NCBI GenBank assembly: GCA_029204225.1
Contig: CM055101.1
Location: forward strand, 7,318,429 to 7,382,428
DNA: 64,000 nucleotides
Origin: Diphasiastrum complanatum
Taxonomy: Eukaryota > Streptophyta > Lycopodiopsida > Lycopodiales > Lycopodiaceae
Reading direction: 5' to 3'
Shown: piece by piece, positions 33,088 to 44,559 of the stretch
How the letters are laid out: every line of letters starts with the position of its first letter
Position numbering within the stretch: the first letter of the stretch is position 1
Position numbers and translations under genes: made by a program
Notes under the pieces: generated by a model
Database searches by the model: none
Told to the model about the DNA's origin: nothing
What the model saw: only the letters and a program-made list of their open reading frames with translations

Positions 33088-33393
33088 TACGTAATGCCAT
33101 TGTGTGAAGGTTTTTTTTTTTTTTTTTCGCAAATTTTTTTACGTTAGTGGTGGAATGTGGATGTGGACAACCAATGACGGGCTGCCACATAGCACATGCA
33201 CATTCCACCAGAGAGAGGAGAGAGAACGTGCATTCCACCGGAGAGAGGAGAGAGAACGTGCATTTCACCGGAGAGAGGAGAGAGAAAGTGAAGAGAGAAT
33301 GATAGATTCCTAAGAAAAAGAAAATTGGATGGACATTATGCTCGTGGAAGTGGTCCCAAAATACAAAGGACACATGAGCACAAGGCATTACGA
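33088..33393. mobile_element. MITE-like unit (tentative)
   Basis: Bounded by imperfect inverted ends: ACGTAATGCCATTGTGTG at the left and CACAAGGCATTACG at the right. About 300 bp, no coding capacity, with a poly-T run of about 16 near the left end. The size and inverted ends fit a miniature inverted-repeat element, but no clear target duplication was found. Confidence 0.4.
33201..33290. repeat. 30-bp tandem repeat, three copies
   Basis: Three near-identical copies of CATTCCACCGGAGAGAGGAG plus AGAGAACGTG, differing by single bases. The open frame across it on either strand is a by-product of the 30-base period. Confidence 0.9.
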
Positions 33394-33399
33394 TTTAAA

Positions 33400-33492
33400 A
33401 AATCTCGACCGAGCTGAAATTATAATCTCGACTGAGCTGGGCAATATGATCTTGACCGAGTGAGAAAGGTGATGATCTCGACCGAGCCAATG
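33400..33492. repeat. Degenerate tandem repeat, ATCTCGACCGAG core
   Basis: Four copies of ATCTCGACCGAG or one- to two-base variants, spaced by about 22-38 bases. Confidence 0.75.
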
Positions 33493-36250
33493 AAGTCGGA
33501 GAAATACGGAATTGTATAGTTCTGGACCGAGATGAAAGAGATTGCTCGTTTCATCTGCAACTGATTTTCAGGCAGATCTATCTTTCTTTGTATTCCATTC
33601 AAGATTGTTTCTCAAATTTCTCTTCCAAGAGGGCCTTTGAAATGAGGCAGTTCTATAGTCTGCGTTTGCCAAATTTTATGTATACTGATATGAATCATGT
33701 AAACCTAGTTCTACCAGTCGAACAATTTCCATTATTCTAATCAATACTCTTCAAGTGCTACATTCTTTACTCTTCAACGTTCTTTTTGTACTCAATAGGT
33801 TGGTTGGCGTTGGATTTTCTTGGTAGTGTGGTGTCAGCATTGCACATTCCATAAGAAATATAGAATCTGAAGCGATCAAATGTACCTATCGTTTGTCGTT
33901 ACTTGCCTCTCCGCCACAAACTGCTGCTCCTTCCTAAATTGTCATCGGTCAGCCATCATATTGCTTACTCTGTAGAAATTGTTGTTCTATTGCAGTAGCA
34001 GATGTTCTATCGTCGTGGCAGATGCTATATCGTAGTAGCAGATGAAATTGCAGTAGCAAATTTCTATCACGCCCTGGACATGATAGGCCTATATAACAAA
34101 AGCTTGGTGGAAAAAAATAAGCTCGTCATATTCAGAAATCTCTTGGACAGGGTCTGATCCTCGCAAGAAGATGGAGAGTGGCCATATCTTCTGCGCATCT
34201 CCATACAGTCTATTCCCTATAGACTGAATACCTCATCCCCCTTAATACAATTAAACCAAGATCGATGCCATAGTCCTACTACAGATCTGCGGAAGCCTTA
34301 GATTCCCTCGCTACAATTCCATTTCAATTTCGTGCTCGGGTCTGCAACGACTGGCAAATTCGCTTGCTAAGGATTTCATCTCCATAGATTGGATGCTGCA
34401 AGCTATGGACCTGATCAGAACCTCCAATGCAGTTGTTTGGAATATTGTGTAGAAGTTGACTTCACCAATTCATGTACCAGGTCGAGTATGGGTCAATGTT
34501 TTAGAGATGTTGTAGGGTTAGGGTTAGGGTTAGGGTCGACGAGGGTAGGGTTAATTCATTTTTGTGTAGATTTTTGTTGTAGATCAGTAGATCTTCTGTT
34601 TAGCTTTTTGGAGGTACTGAGATTTTCTGATTTGGAGCTATAATGACCAAGTTATGGCCATTTTTGTGTTTTCCTTCCATTTTTAGTTAGTGGTAGTTTT
34701 TGCAGTCTGTTTTTCTCCATGTTTGGCTGCACTTTTGGCTGAATTTTATGACTGCATTTCTATAGGATTGTAGACTCACTCTCAACTTGAATTTGAGCCA
34801 ATTTGCAGCCAATTTGGTTGAAAATTGAATGAGATATGACATTTCTTGGAAAGGAGGTCAAATTTTAGCTTTGGCAGGAGAATTACTCAAGAAATCAGGA
34901 AACTAGACCAAAGTAGCAAAGCTTCACCAAAATAGGCAAAGTAAGGTATCATTATTCATGATTATTGATCATTCAAAGGATAGGGCTTGATTCTAGAGCA
35001 TGATCATAGCTCTCATGTGATTTTAGGCACATGAACCACTTTCTTCATCAAGAAACCTATCCAAGAGAAGCTCCAAGATCTCTTAAAACTAAATTACAAA
35101 ATGAGCAATAGCCTCCAAATTTAACACGACCTCACTCAACTATTTATAGTGGTCATTTGGGCCTGTACTATAAGTTTGGGGCCTTATTTAGCTAAATTGG
35201 GCCTTACAACCATTATTATAATTCTGCTATTCACAACTATAGCGAGGTTGTTCGAGCCACTTTATTAACTATCCTATTGACTAGCTCGAATCTAATTTAG
35301 CTCCATGGCTATATTTGGCAATTCATTAGTAATCTCATGGGCTAATTACATGCAGCACATGACACAGCACATTTCCACGCATACTGAACTGATGATCTTC
35401 AAGGTTTCTTCAGCGCCCCTGTAGATACGAGCTATTGAATATTTAAATGCAGTTGTGTGACCATCCTCTCTATCGACATTTATCACCAACTATCAGAAAC
35501 TTACAGATTTGGCTGTCAGACAAACAAACATTCGACCATCAAATAAATATTTGATCTACCGAAGAAATGTTCGAGTTGACCAGTCAACATTCACAATGAT
35601 GTACGTGGCAGGAGACTAGCCACGTGTAACCTTTCTATGGTTTATACTAGGCTGAGAACGTACATAATGCTCCTAATGAAGTGTGAAGCCTGTCTTATAC
35701 CTATTAAAGGGCAAGAACCATTGATGTGAAGTTCCCACCATTAGTCTCCAGAACAACATGCTTATTTCCAGATGGCAAAGGTAGCGTTTCGTACCGGACT
35801 CTTTCTACATGGTAGTAAACCATTGGATACCTCACCAAATATGACATTTTAGATCTTCCGGCATTCTACCTGCTTCCCCAAACACATATATAGCAGAGCC
35901 CACGCTCATTCTAATTCATTCATTCAGTGAGTAGAAAGTTTATGAAGACTGTTGAGGGTCAACATAGCCCATTGTAAGCATTGCCTGCAGCAATCATTTG
36001 GCCTTGTGGCATTCTTGTTTTGGCTAAGTCCAGATCTAAATGGTGAAGCATGTCATTCGAAAACTGTGGGGATGTCTAATCATTCCGAGTTTTTACTCTT
36101 CTCCGAAATCTGGATTTCTTGGTTGAACTATCTAAATATCTGTCTTGGTGTTTGTTTGTACATTTTCAATGGCGGTACTGGCCGCCTACCTTGAAATGTC
36201 ATCAGACAACCAGCTTTATATGTCCATTCCACTGGACTTCATTTCTAAAC
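33493..36250 (+). other. Unassigned region
   Basis: No gene, LTR or primer site could be supported over about 2.7 kb. Short local repeats of gcagtagcagatgttctatc type lie at 33985-34065, and a telomere-like run at 34513-34536. Open frames at 34389-34643 and 35952-36194 show no recognisable motif. Confidence 0.5.
34513..34536. repeat. Short TTAGGG telomere-like run
   Basis: Four tandem TAGGGT units, ending in gtcgac, with one further agggttaa just downstream. The unit is TTAGGG and not the common plant TTTAGGG. Confidence 0.85.
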
Positions 36251-36251
36251 C

Positions 36252-36331
36252 TCGTGGCGAGGCCAACTGATACTTATCCACTGATAGGACCCACAGTACA
36301 GTAACACAGTGATTCTACTTTAATTCTAACT
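36252..36331 (-). repeat. Copia-B LTR fragment
   Basis: In reverse complement this stretch matches the first 80 or so bases of the Copia-B 3' LTR (52400 onward): GTTAGAATTAAAGTAGAATC, the GTGGGTCCTATCAGTG block and GTTGGCCTCGCCACGAGG. It is a lone LTR piece in opposite orientation to Copia-B. Confidence 0.8.
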
Positions 36332-36439
36332 GAAACAACAATAAAAATCCTTGCTAAGGCAAACCCAACTAGCAAGATTGCTAAATTAAGACCTAAATTA
36401 ACACCCAGAGGGTTTGAAAGATAAATTGCGGCTAACTAA

Positions 36440-36910
36440 ATAAACCAATAAAACATGCCACAACAATCCAATGAAAGGAGGCAAGAGGAGGCCCGAGCAC
36501 CTTCCCTCAAGCTATGCACCTTCCAGTGGGAACACAAGGAAATAGAATGATAATCTCAATAGAGAGCAGTTTAGCATAATCTCAGAGTGTTGTTTACAAG
36601 GCAAATACCTCTCCTTTTATGGCAAGGAGGGTCTTCCATAAGTATGTATTAACTTATGGGACTAATATGTTTCTAGCCTTTCTAGAACTTCTAACTTAGG
36701 ATTTAGAACTTCAAAGTTTCTTAACTTAGGAAAACTTAAGATAAAATATTTCTAATCTTAAGTTTCCTAAGTCTAAGTTTTAAATCTAATTTTAAGCTAT
36801 TTTATTATTATTTAAGCTTCTACTCATGGGCTCACAAAACACATGCCATGGTTGAAGTTTATTGACAGATACTCATACGTGGACTTACAAAACACATGCC
36901 ACGGAGTTTT
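36440..36910. repeat. Dispersed repeat, copy 1
   Basis: Shares ordered blocks with 45560-45995: acaacaatccaa, GCCCGAGCACCTTCC-like, GTGGGAACACAAG, cttatgggacta, runs of aacttagg/cttaag, and gggct(c/t)acaaaacacatgcca. Non-coding. The family is unknown; it could be an LTR or TRIM part. Confidence 0.65.
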
Positions 36911-37630
36911 ATTTATTTCTTTTTATTTTCTTTGTGTTAGCACAGTTGCTAACATTGAATCAAGACTTTTGAAATGGATTGACCTCCCTCTGAAACTATG
37001 AACTCTAAAATTCTTCCTTTCCAAAAGTTTCTATAATCCATATTTGATCTCTTTCTTTTGTGGAATGCACCTTTTGATGAGGGATGCATCACAACCCATT
37101 GAAACTTTTTGTATGTGCATGGTATCCATAACCCTTCAAAATCTCTTTCATTACAAATAGTGAACAAATTAATCGCACTATGTGGTCTTCGATTGCAAGC
37201 GGCCATTGCAAAACAAAATAAAACAGTGCAAGATACAAAACGATTGATAATGTACATTAAAAATAAACTTAGTTAAACTTCAGTTAGTTGAGCCATCCAT
37301 GCAAGTTAGTTAAACTTCAGTTAGTTAAACTCGGGTAGTCCTTTGCCGACAGGCAATAAAATATTATCCAATCACATGTCTAGACTCTGCCTGACGGGAG
37401 TTTTGAACTGGCTAAAAATATGCCCAGGAAATTCTAAAAGAAATTTGTTCATGAAACACCGTTACGGTCCTACACACATGTAAGAATATTATTGGGACAT
37501 GTGGACGTCGAATAGTTGAAAAGTAAAAAAAAACATCTTTACAAAGGGCCCCTACAGCTCTTGGACCTACCCTAATGGTAGTATGGGGATCGTCACTGGG
37601 AGCGGCAACCTTGTCTCAACCTGCATAGCA

Positions 37631-37632
<2 letters not shown>
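36911..37632 (+). other. Unassigned region
   Basis: A minus-strand frame of 102 codons (36949-37257) has no recognisable motif and is probably chance. Around 37262-37330 a ttagttaaacttcagttagtt block is repeated. Nothing else seen. Confidence 0.45.

Positions 37633-37705
<73 letters not shown>
37633..37705. repeat. (AG)n microsatellite
   Basis: About 36 uninterrupted AG units. Confidence 0.97.
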
Positions 37706-37707
<2 letters not shown>

Positions 37708-37875
37708 ATACGGATTTCACATAGTCTCTCTCAAACAAGTCAAGACCAAAGCCTTTGAATCCTTTCGTCTTATAGCATAATAGGTTTAAATGAACTGAAA
37801 AAATAGATAGGTCTTTTGGTCTTCTTCCTTCTCTAACAGTCGATCTAATTGTTAAGATAGTTGATATACAATGAC

Positions 37876-37955
37876 GTTATCTTTCAAGATGGTTTATCTT
37901 TCAAGACAATTTATCTTTCGAGACAGTTTATCTTTCAAGACAATTTATCTTTCAA
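37876..37955. repeat. About 18-bp tandem repeat
   Basis: Five imperfect copies of TTTATCTTTCAAGACAAT. Confidence 0.85.
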
Positions 37956-37959
37956 GTTT

Positions 37960-38075
37960 GAGTTCGTTTCAAGTTCGAGTTCGAGTTCGAGTTCAAGTTC
38001 GAGTTCGAGTTCGAGTTCGAACAAGAATAAAAATGTTTCGAGTTTGAACAAGAATAAAAATGTTTCAAGTTCGGT
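37960..38075. repeat. GAGTTC hexamer array plus 27-28-bp repeat
   Basis: About ten GAGTTC/AAGTTC hexamers, followed by two copies of a unit containing GAACAAGAATAAAAATGTTT. The array creates a polyserine frame on the plus strand that I do not regard as a gene. It abuts the RNase H relic, whose downstream (3') side it occupies. Confidence 0.85.
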
Positions 38076-38105
38076 TTCAAATTTCTCAGCCTTTGTCAAT
38101 TAGAC

Positions 38106-38725
38106 TGTGCACTTTGTTGGTAGAACCGAGATTTGTCTGTTGAGGTGTAGTTCTCTCTCAAAGTGGGTAGTTGGATTAACTCCAATATTCTTCGCTGCTT
38201 CTGGAACAAAGCTCTACTGAGTGGCTTTGTAAAGATATCAGCTGTCATTTTCTTTGTAGGTATGAAAATTGTCTTCAGTATCTTCTTTTCGACTAAGTTC
38301 TGAATAACATGATATACTTGATAGCTATATGTTTCGTTTTTGAATGAAACGCAAGATCTTTCGTAAGATAGATTGCCGAAGTGTCATCCATTAGTAAGTT
38401 AGTAAGACATAAGGTTTAGAAATAGTTTCATCAAATTTTTCCAACATTTGTTTGATCCATATTAGCTCGTTTGTCATCTTAGCTGTTGCTAAATATTCGG
38501 CCTCACACGAAGATTGAGCTGCTACTGTTGTTTGCTTGTTGTGCCAGATGCTAGAGTACAACCTCCCGAAATACTTTTGCTACCATCCTTCATGGATGCC
38601 CAACTTGCGTCACTGTAAGATTCGATTCGAAATCCAACTTCCTTTGAATAACATAGTCCATAGTCTTTCGATTCTTGGAGATATTGTACTACTCTTTTTG
38701 CTAACTACCAATGTAATGATCATGG
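38106..38725 (-). pseudogene. Copia RNase H relic
   Basis: Read on the minus strand in several frames: a YSDASWASMKDGS-like start, SSCEAEYLATAKMTNELIWI, KHIAIKYHVI and KKMTADIFTKPLS. The blocks are in RNase H order and end near 38106 beside the hexamer array. It stops at about 38725; RT is absent. Lineage and orientation fit the integrase relic at 40958-42320, so both may be parts of one copia copy. Confidence 0.75.
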
Positions 38726-38991
38726 GTTCTAATTAAATTGGCTTAGAACACTATTTTAGTAATTTTGGGACAATCCCAAGTCCCATTCTTTTCTTTTATG
38801 ACGTCCTATGCTCAAAATTCAATGGCACAAACTTGACAAAGACCTATGCTCAAACTTAAGTAAGAGCACATGATCCTTTGCTCGAACTTAAGTTTGAGCA
38901 CACAAGCATGTACTAGAGAGGATAGCGATAAAAATTAATTTGTTCCAAAATCAAGAAATTCTCCCAATATTACCAAAACAGAGTTTTAGCT

Positions 38992-39618
38992 TGTGAAAAT
39001 TGTCAACATTTCCTAGCTAGTTTGAGGCCTAAATTGGCCTTTCACACGTGTGAAAGAGGCCTAGATACTTTTATTTTAGTATATATTTCATATTGAAGCA
39101 ATCTCAAACTTTAGGACCTTCGAAATGACACCAAAATCATGTTATTTGGACATATAGGCCAAAATTGGCTATTTTAGATTACTGGTGTCCTAAGATTGGG
39201 TCCTAAGTTCTAGAGAGAGCAAAGAGAGTCATCTCTCTCACCTATATTAGGCTGAAATTCGTGGAGAACAGGTTGGAGAAACTTATTGTATTGTTGAGAG
39301 AGATCAATAGATCATTGTCACAGTTTCTTCCTCCATTGAGAGCATTGCTTTGTGTATTGTCTTCAAGCTTTTGTCTATGATCTTAAGAGGTTTCCAAAAG
39401 TGGTAGGCTGCTGTTGTAGGGCTGGTATGCTGTTGTTTTTGGCTACCATCAGTACCTTTTATTAGTTTCTTTTGTCTCTTGAATGCTTTGTCAAGTTCAT
39501 GTGTATCAAAGGTAGCATTAGAATGCTTTGCCATTTCTAGCTTTTGTACCTTGTTGTGCAAAGATCTTAGCCAAGTATTTTGGGAGTTTGGATCCATTCA
39601 AGATCCACTTTTTTCACA
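38992..39618 (+). repeat. Copia 5' LTR
   Basis: TGTGAAAATTGTC...TTTTTTCACA (627 bp), with TGTGAAAA/TTTTCACA inverted ends, abutting the primer site. CACACGTGTG is at 39043. Its start resembles the solo LTR at 61768. Confidence 0.8.
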
Positions 39619-39630
39619 TGGTATCAGAGC
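39619..39630 (+). other. Primer-binding site, initiator Met-tRNA type
   Basis: Exact TGGTATCAGAGC directly after the LTR terminus. Confidence 0.93.
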
Positions 39631-40613
39631 TAGTTGGCTGTTATTTTTAGTAAGGTTTCCATTTATGGTGATATTTGGACGTTTGATCAAGTTCTAGCAT
39701 GATTATGCATTGCATTGTTGATCAAATCTTACTAACCTTTGTTTTGTGAGTTGAACTTGTGGATCAAAAGCATATTTTAGGTCTATTGAAGATCAGAGAC
39801 TGAGAAGAAGCTATTTTGGATTGGATCATAACACCTAATCATTTGTTGATTGTGAGGCTTGTGCATATTCAATACTAACAATGTCCTGTTCAATGCATTG
39901 TTGACAATCTCCACTTTTGTGGATGAACACTCTCCTTTGTGGATGAACACTCTCCTTAAGTGGATGAACCTTCTCCTTAATGGATGACAAATACTCTTTG
40001 AGTGATTTTGTATTTCTCCAAAAGGCTTAGCAAAGCTCCCACTTGGATGAAAGATCCCCTTTTGGGTGAACAGATTGTCAACAATTTTTTGCATAAATTT
40101 TGGTGTACTTTGTTGAGCATGTAAGTAACTCTCCTAATGTAATTTGATTGGAGCATTTGCTAGAAGGTTTTAACCATTATGCAAATGTGTTTTTAGGTTC
40201 TTAACAGGTTGAGGAACATTCTCATGTAAAGTGATCTTAGATCTACATCTAAACACCAAGATTTGACAAGCTAGTGAAGCTAGTCTTGTGATTCACTAAG
40301 CGTGCTCTTTCATTCACCTCTAAAGCTTGTATTTATCACTTGCTGGAATTTATAAACTTTTAGAAGTGTGATTTACATGTGGTTTTACAGGTTGAATCAA
40401 TATCTTAGTGTGTTGATCATATGCTGATCAAGTTTGTTCAATTCTAGGTATTCTTGGCAGCCTAGTCTTTTGTATTTTCTAAGAATGCAAGTAACTCTTC
40501 ACACCATAACTTGATTTGGTAACTTGCTGGCTCTTTATCCATCATTTGTTGAGAGGAAAGTGAGTGCTAGGTGCATTAGGATAGAGCCTAAAATTTGAAG
40601 AATCATTATATTC
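39631..40613 (+). other. Copia leader with a tandem repeat
   Basis: Untranslated leader of about 1 kb. At 39917-39985 four copies of a 20-22-base unit, (T)GTGGATGAACACTCTCCTT, are arranged in tandem. Confidence 0.75.
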
Positions 40614-40957
40614 ATGGCTTCCATTGGTGGGATCATGTTAAAAACTAATGATAGGTTGAGTTCATCAAACTACTCTACCTGGAAAGTGAGGATGGAGTCT
40701 TTACTTGAGTTGAATGAACTCATGGACATAGTTGTTGGAGCTGAAGAGAGACCACCCACAGTTCAAGAGCAACAAAGGTTTGATAAGAAGGCTAAAAGGG
40801 CTCTTCATATCATTAAAATGAATGTTACCAATGAACTTCTCAAGGAAGTTGGTAAAAGTCAAAGTGCAAGTGAGGCATGGAATGCCTTGAAGAAGCTCTT
40901 TGAATCAAAGTCCACATCTAGGGTATTGACCCTAAGGAGGCAAATATTTTTTCTTGA
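40614..40957 (+). pseudogene. Copia gag, truncated
   Basis: Starts MASIGGIMLKTNDRLSSSNY and runs about 114 clean codons of the UBN2-type gag (MNVTNELLKEVGKSQSASEA, LKKLFESKSTSRVLTLRRQI). It then diverges abruptly at FFLEFN, where foreign sequence follows to a chance stop at 40997. The middle and end of gag and all of pol are missing. Confidence 0.88.
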
Positions 40958-42320
40958 ATTCAATTTTGCATTTTCGGGTTTGACTGATTCTACTTGAATT
41001 TGAGTCTTTCGGGTACTTGAATTTGAACTCCCTCTGAATCACTACTATGTCTAGATGGTAATTCTTGTTCATCATCATTTGCTTGCTTTACTTCTGTTGT
41101 TGGTAACTCATAATAACTCTTAAGAATTTCATAGCCAATTAAATCATTGTTTGTTATGTACTTTGACTCATTGAATTTGACATCTCGAACAACTTTTATT
41201 TTTCCAGTTTCGAGTATGTAGACTCGACAATATGAAGAATGTAACTCGAATCCTACCAAAAAATCTTGTTTCATTTTTTTATCAAGTTTCTTTCTCAATT
41301 TTTCTGGTATGTGCATATAAAATGCACATCCAAATGTCCGAACATGAGCTAGACTTCCACCATATTTCGTGAGGAGTTTTATCTAGTATTCTAGATTTCA
41401 AAATTCAATTCTGAAGATAGTTCGACGTAGCCACTGCTTCCGCCCACAACTGTTTTGGTGCTTTTGCATGAGCCATCATACACCTGGCAGCTTCCATTAG
41501 TGTACAATTTCTTTGTCAAACAATTCCATTGTGCTAAGGTGTGTATGATGCATTCTTCATATATATAATACCTCGATCAGTACAAAAAGTTTTGAATTGG
41601 TTGGAACCATGATCTGTGCGAATTTGCTTCAACTTGTTGCTTGTCTGCTTCTTAACCCAATTAGTATACTCGAAAGCTTCTGATTTTGTATGAATAAAGT
41701 ATACTACAGTGAACTTGTTGAAGTCATCAATAAACGTTATGAAGTATTTTGCATCACCTAAAGACAATACTCCAAATGGTCCACAGATATCCGAATGTAC
41801 AATTTCCAGTACCTTGGTTGCTTTATAAACATCTTTACTGAAAGGTGTTCAAGTCATTTTGCCTGTAAGACAAGATCCTAGTGCCATAAAATATCTGCCG
41901 ATTCTTGAGTTTGATTCGTCTACTCAACTTGAGTTCGAATGTTCAAGTGATACAAGTTTCCATTTTTGTTACCTTTAGTAACTAGGTTATCAAAATCTTC
42001 ATCGAACAATTTATAAGAGTCCCTTGTGAAGGTTATTGACATTCCTGTGTCGACTATCTTTGTGCTACGGATAGAAGATCTTTATCGAGAGTAGGAACAT
42101 AGAGAACTTCCTCCAGTTTCTTGCCTCTTTCATATCTAACCACAATACACCAGTTCCATCAACTTCATGTTTAGAACCATCTCCAAGTACAATGAATCTC
42201 AAAGAATTCGTCTTCTTATATTCTAAAAAAATTTGTTTCAAGAAAACAAAATGTGTGGTTGCTCCCGAATCAAGTACTACTTCTTGAATTTTCAATATCG
42301 ATAAACAACAAATAAGCACA
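40958..42320 (-). pseudogene. Copia protease-integrase relic
   Basis: The protease is at the high end (EVVLDSGATTHFVF, D-S-G-A). Integrase follows, with FIDDFNKF, a degenerate RTDHGSNQF, a broken PQ-NG-E region near 41500-41560, and the C-terminal HIPEKLRKKLDKKMKQDFLV block with VGFELHSSYCRVYI. Frames break near 42060, 41800-41880, 41530 and 41320-41400. Gag and RT are absent on either side. Confidence 0.82.
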
Positions 42321-42354
42321 AATATATGCTGCTAAGTTTTTTGTCGTTCTCATC

Positions 42355-43373
42355 ATTTTTCCTAACCCATGAAGGAAGCGGAGGTGGGCATTTCTCATCT
42401 GAGACGATATCCCAAAAAATTTTGTTGGCAGGATTCTGTTGGCCAACTTTATTTAAGGATACACATCAATTTGTAATGGCATGTGATGTGTGTCAAAGAG
42501 TGAAACGCCCTCAATTCAAGGATTACATGCCATTAAATCCCATATTGTCTGACCAAGCATTTTTCAAATGGGAAATTGACTATGTGGGACCGATTAGTCT
42601 GGCAGCAATATTCACACAATCTCAATATATTATAGTAGCCACCAACTATTGCACCAAGTGGGCGGAAGCTCGTGCTGTTAAATCTGTGGATGCAAAAGCC
42701 ACTGTTAAAATCCTTTACGAGTAGGTTATAGTAAGTTTTGGTTGTCCACTAGAAATCATTAGTGATAGGGGAATACATTTCTTAAATATAGTGATCGAAC
42801 ACTTACAATCCACCTTCTTAGTGGTCCATAGGAAAAGTGCCCCTTATTACCTACGATGTAATGGACAAGCTGAGTCCACTAATAAGATCTTATGCAAAAT
42901 CCTCACTAAGACCGTAGAGGCTAGTAGGTCTGATTGGGAACTGAAGTTACATGCAGCACTTTGAGCATATCGCACAACTCCCAAGAAATCTACAAGATCT
43001 ACCCCTTTTCAGTTGACTTATGGCCAAGAAGCAGTTATGCCAATTGAGTTCTATGTCCCATCCTTACGCTTGGCCTATAATCTGCACTTAGATTCCAAAC
43101 AAATTTTAGCCAATTGCCTATTCCATCTTGAAAAGCTCTGTGAAATTCATACCATCAGTGTTCACGCACGTTATGTTCACAAGCGTAGACAAAAAGATTG
43201 ACATGATCGTTTAATTAAGCTCAAGAAGTTTAAAGAGGGGGATAAGGTCCTCATATACCAAGCCAAAGCACATAAGAGAAAGTTGAAATTCACAAGGCAA
43301 GGGCCATACATTATTGATCAGATCTTTTCTTCTGGATATGCCCTTCTTAAAACACTTGTTCACAGATTCCACT
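42355..43373 (+). pseudogene. Gypsy integrase relic
   Basis: The zinc region reads HEGSGGGHF...CDVCQRVKRP. The core reads KWEIDYVGPI and IIVATNYCTKWAEARAVKS, and after a TAG at 42721 ISDRGIHFLN, then a degenerate GQAESTNKILCK around the catalytic Glu. A second stop follows at about 42962, then [11 protein letters not shown] and a C-terminal FKEGDKVLIYQ...GPYIIDQ module. The blocks are in order, with about three stops. The lineage resembles the integrase at 1-1387. No RT precedes it. Confidence 0.85.
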
Positions 43374-43380
43374 AAATCTG

Positions 43381-44471
43381 TGAACACAGTTTTCTTTTTC
43401 TCTTCTTCGTTCGTTCTTCTTTTAGTTACGGTTCTTACGGTTTGATCTTCTTATTAGAACAGTTTCCAAACAGAAGCGTTTCTCATATTACAACGTGTAT
43501 TCCCAGCCTGGCAATGGGGAGAGATGGATTTGTTACTCAACTACATGCATAAACAAGCCATGCAACCAGTCCTAGCTCAGTTTAGATCTGCGTTCTGAAT
43601 CAAGGAGCAATTCTACAATCTATCTACTAAAATCAGGAAACAAACAAAGACAAGATTAAACTACTCAGCAAGAAACAAGAAACAAGAAACTAGGAACTAG
43701 AAACTAGATTCCTAACAGCACTCTAGCAGCACAAGGATCAAGAAACACCCATTTCTTGATGCTTGGAATGCCCAAGAACAATCAAGAACTGGATTGCAAG
43801 AGAATATGCAAGATCTACACCACAAATCCAGCCTATTTAGTTTACTTGAATGCTAATTCTTACCTTATTCCACAAACAAGAAATGAAATCTAATCCACAA
43901 CTAAAAACAAGAGAATAGCAAGAAATCTAGTTAATCCACAAACACAAGATATGCTCATAGGAATTTCACTCAAGAACATTGCCATGAACAAGGAGCTTAG
44001 CAATCATCAAGATCTCGTGGAGGATCTTTCTTATTTACTCAAGAGAACTTGACAATATAATCAAAAGCTCCCTCACAAGAGAGGGGGGCCCTTAAATAAG
44101 CAAGAGGGCTGCCCATGTGGAGCCCAAGTGGCAATTCCACCAAATTAGAAATTACATGTGGAATTTGCCCTTCCACTAAAGGTCACCATCAAAAGGTGGC
44201 TCACTCTAACTTATTTAAGGGGGGTCTACATCTATTTACAATGCCTAGGGAATATTACTGGATCCTACATGGTCGTTCCTTCTCTGGGATACACCATGTA
44301 GGCTCACATAGATGATTCATTGTCATCCTAGCTAGTAATTTCTCGGCTCTCATGCTCAGCTCTCAGCTTCTTCTGCTCTCCTTCTTCTGAGACCTCCTCG
44401 GTCATGGGTGAGAGATACTCTGTGTCTTCGGCTTGGCTCGGCATCTGGGGATTCTCTGGAATCCGCTAACA
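43381..44471 (-). repeat. Putative LTR (minus), tentative edges
   Basis: The right end reads GCTAACA followed by TTATCCACCCCTA, which on the minus strand is a purine-rich TAGGGGTGGATAA then TGTTAGC, the arrangement of a polypurine tract and 3' LTR start. The left end could be TGAACACAG at 43381. On the minus strand CTTATTTAAGGGC near 44090 could be a TATA region. No second copy exists to confirm. The stretch has no coding content. Confidence 0.4.
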
Positions 44472-44559
44472 TTATCCACCCCTAATCTGTTGCAGGACCC
44501 ACTGCAACATCGGTAGAAGGCATCCCCTTAGATACTGTAGTAAATGGGAGTTGACTTAG

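Larger units (their letters stand above)
38992..40957 (+). mobile_element. Truncated copia element (LTR-leader-gag)
   Basis: An LTR, primer site, leader and gag start in correct plus order, cut off inside gag at about 40957. There is no pol and no 3' LTR, so no target duplication can be scored. It lies between minus-strand pieces of another copia lineage. Confidence 0.85.

Noticed and set aside
33104-33313. ORFs over the 30-bp tandem array on both strands
   Set aside because: A period divisible by three keeps frames open by itself; the residues are a simple repeat.
34513-34536. True telomere or chromosome end
   Set aside because: Only four units, embedded in ordinary sequence.
36949-37257. 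102-codon minus-strand ORF as a gene
   Set aside because: No motif, no start context or neighbouring feature supports it; kept only as part of an unassigned region.
37861-38103. Plus-strand ORF with polyserine
   Set aside because: It is the translation of the GAGTTC hexamer array and neighbouring tandem repeats, with no other coding evidence.
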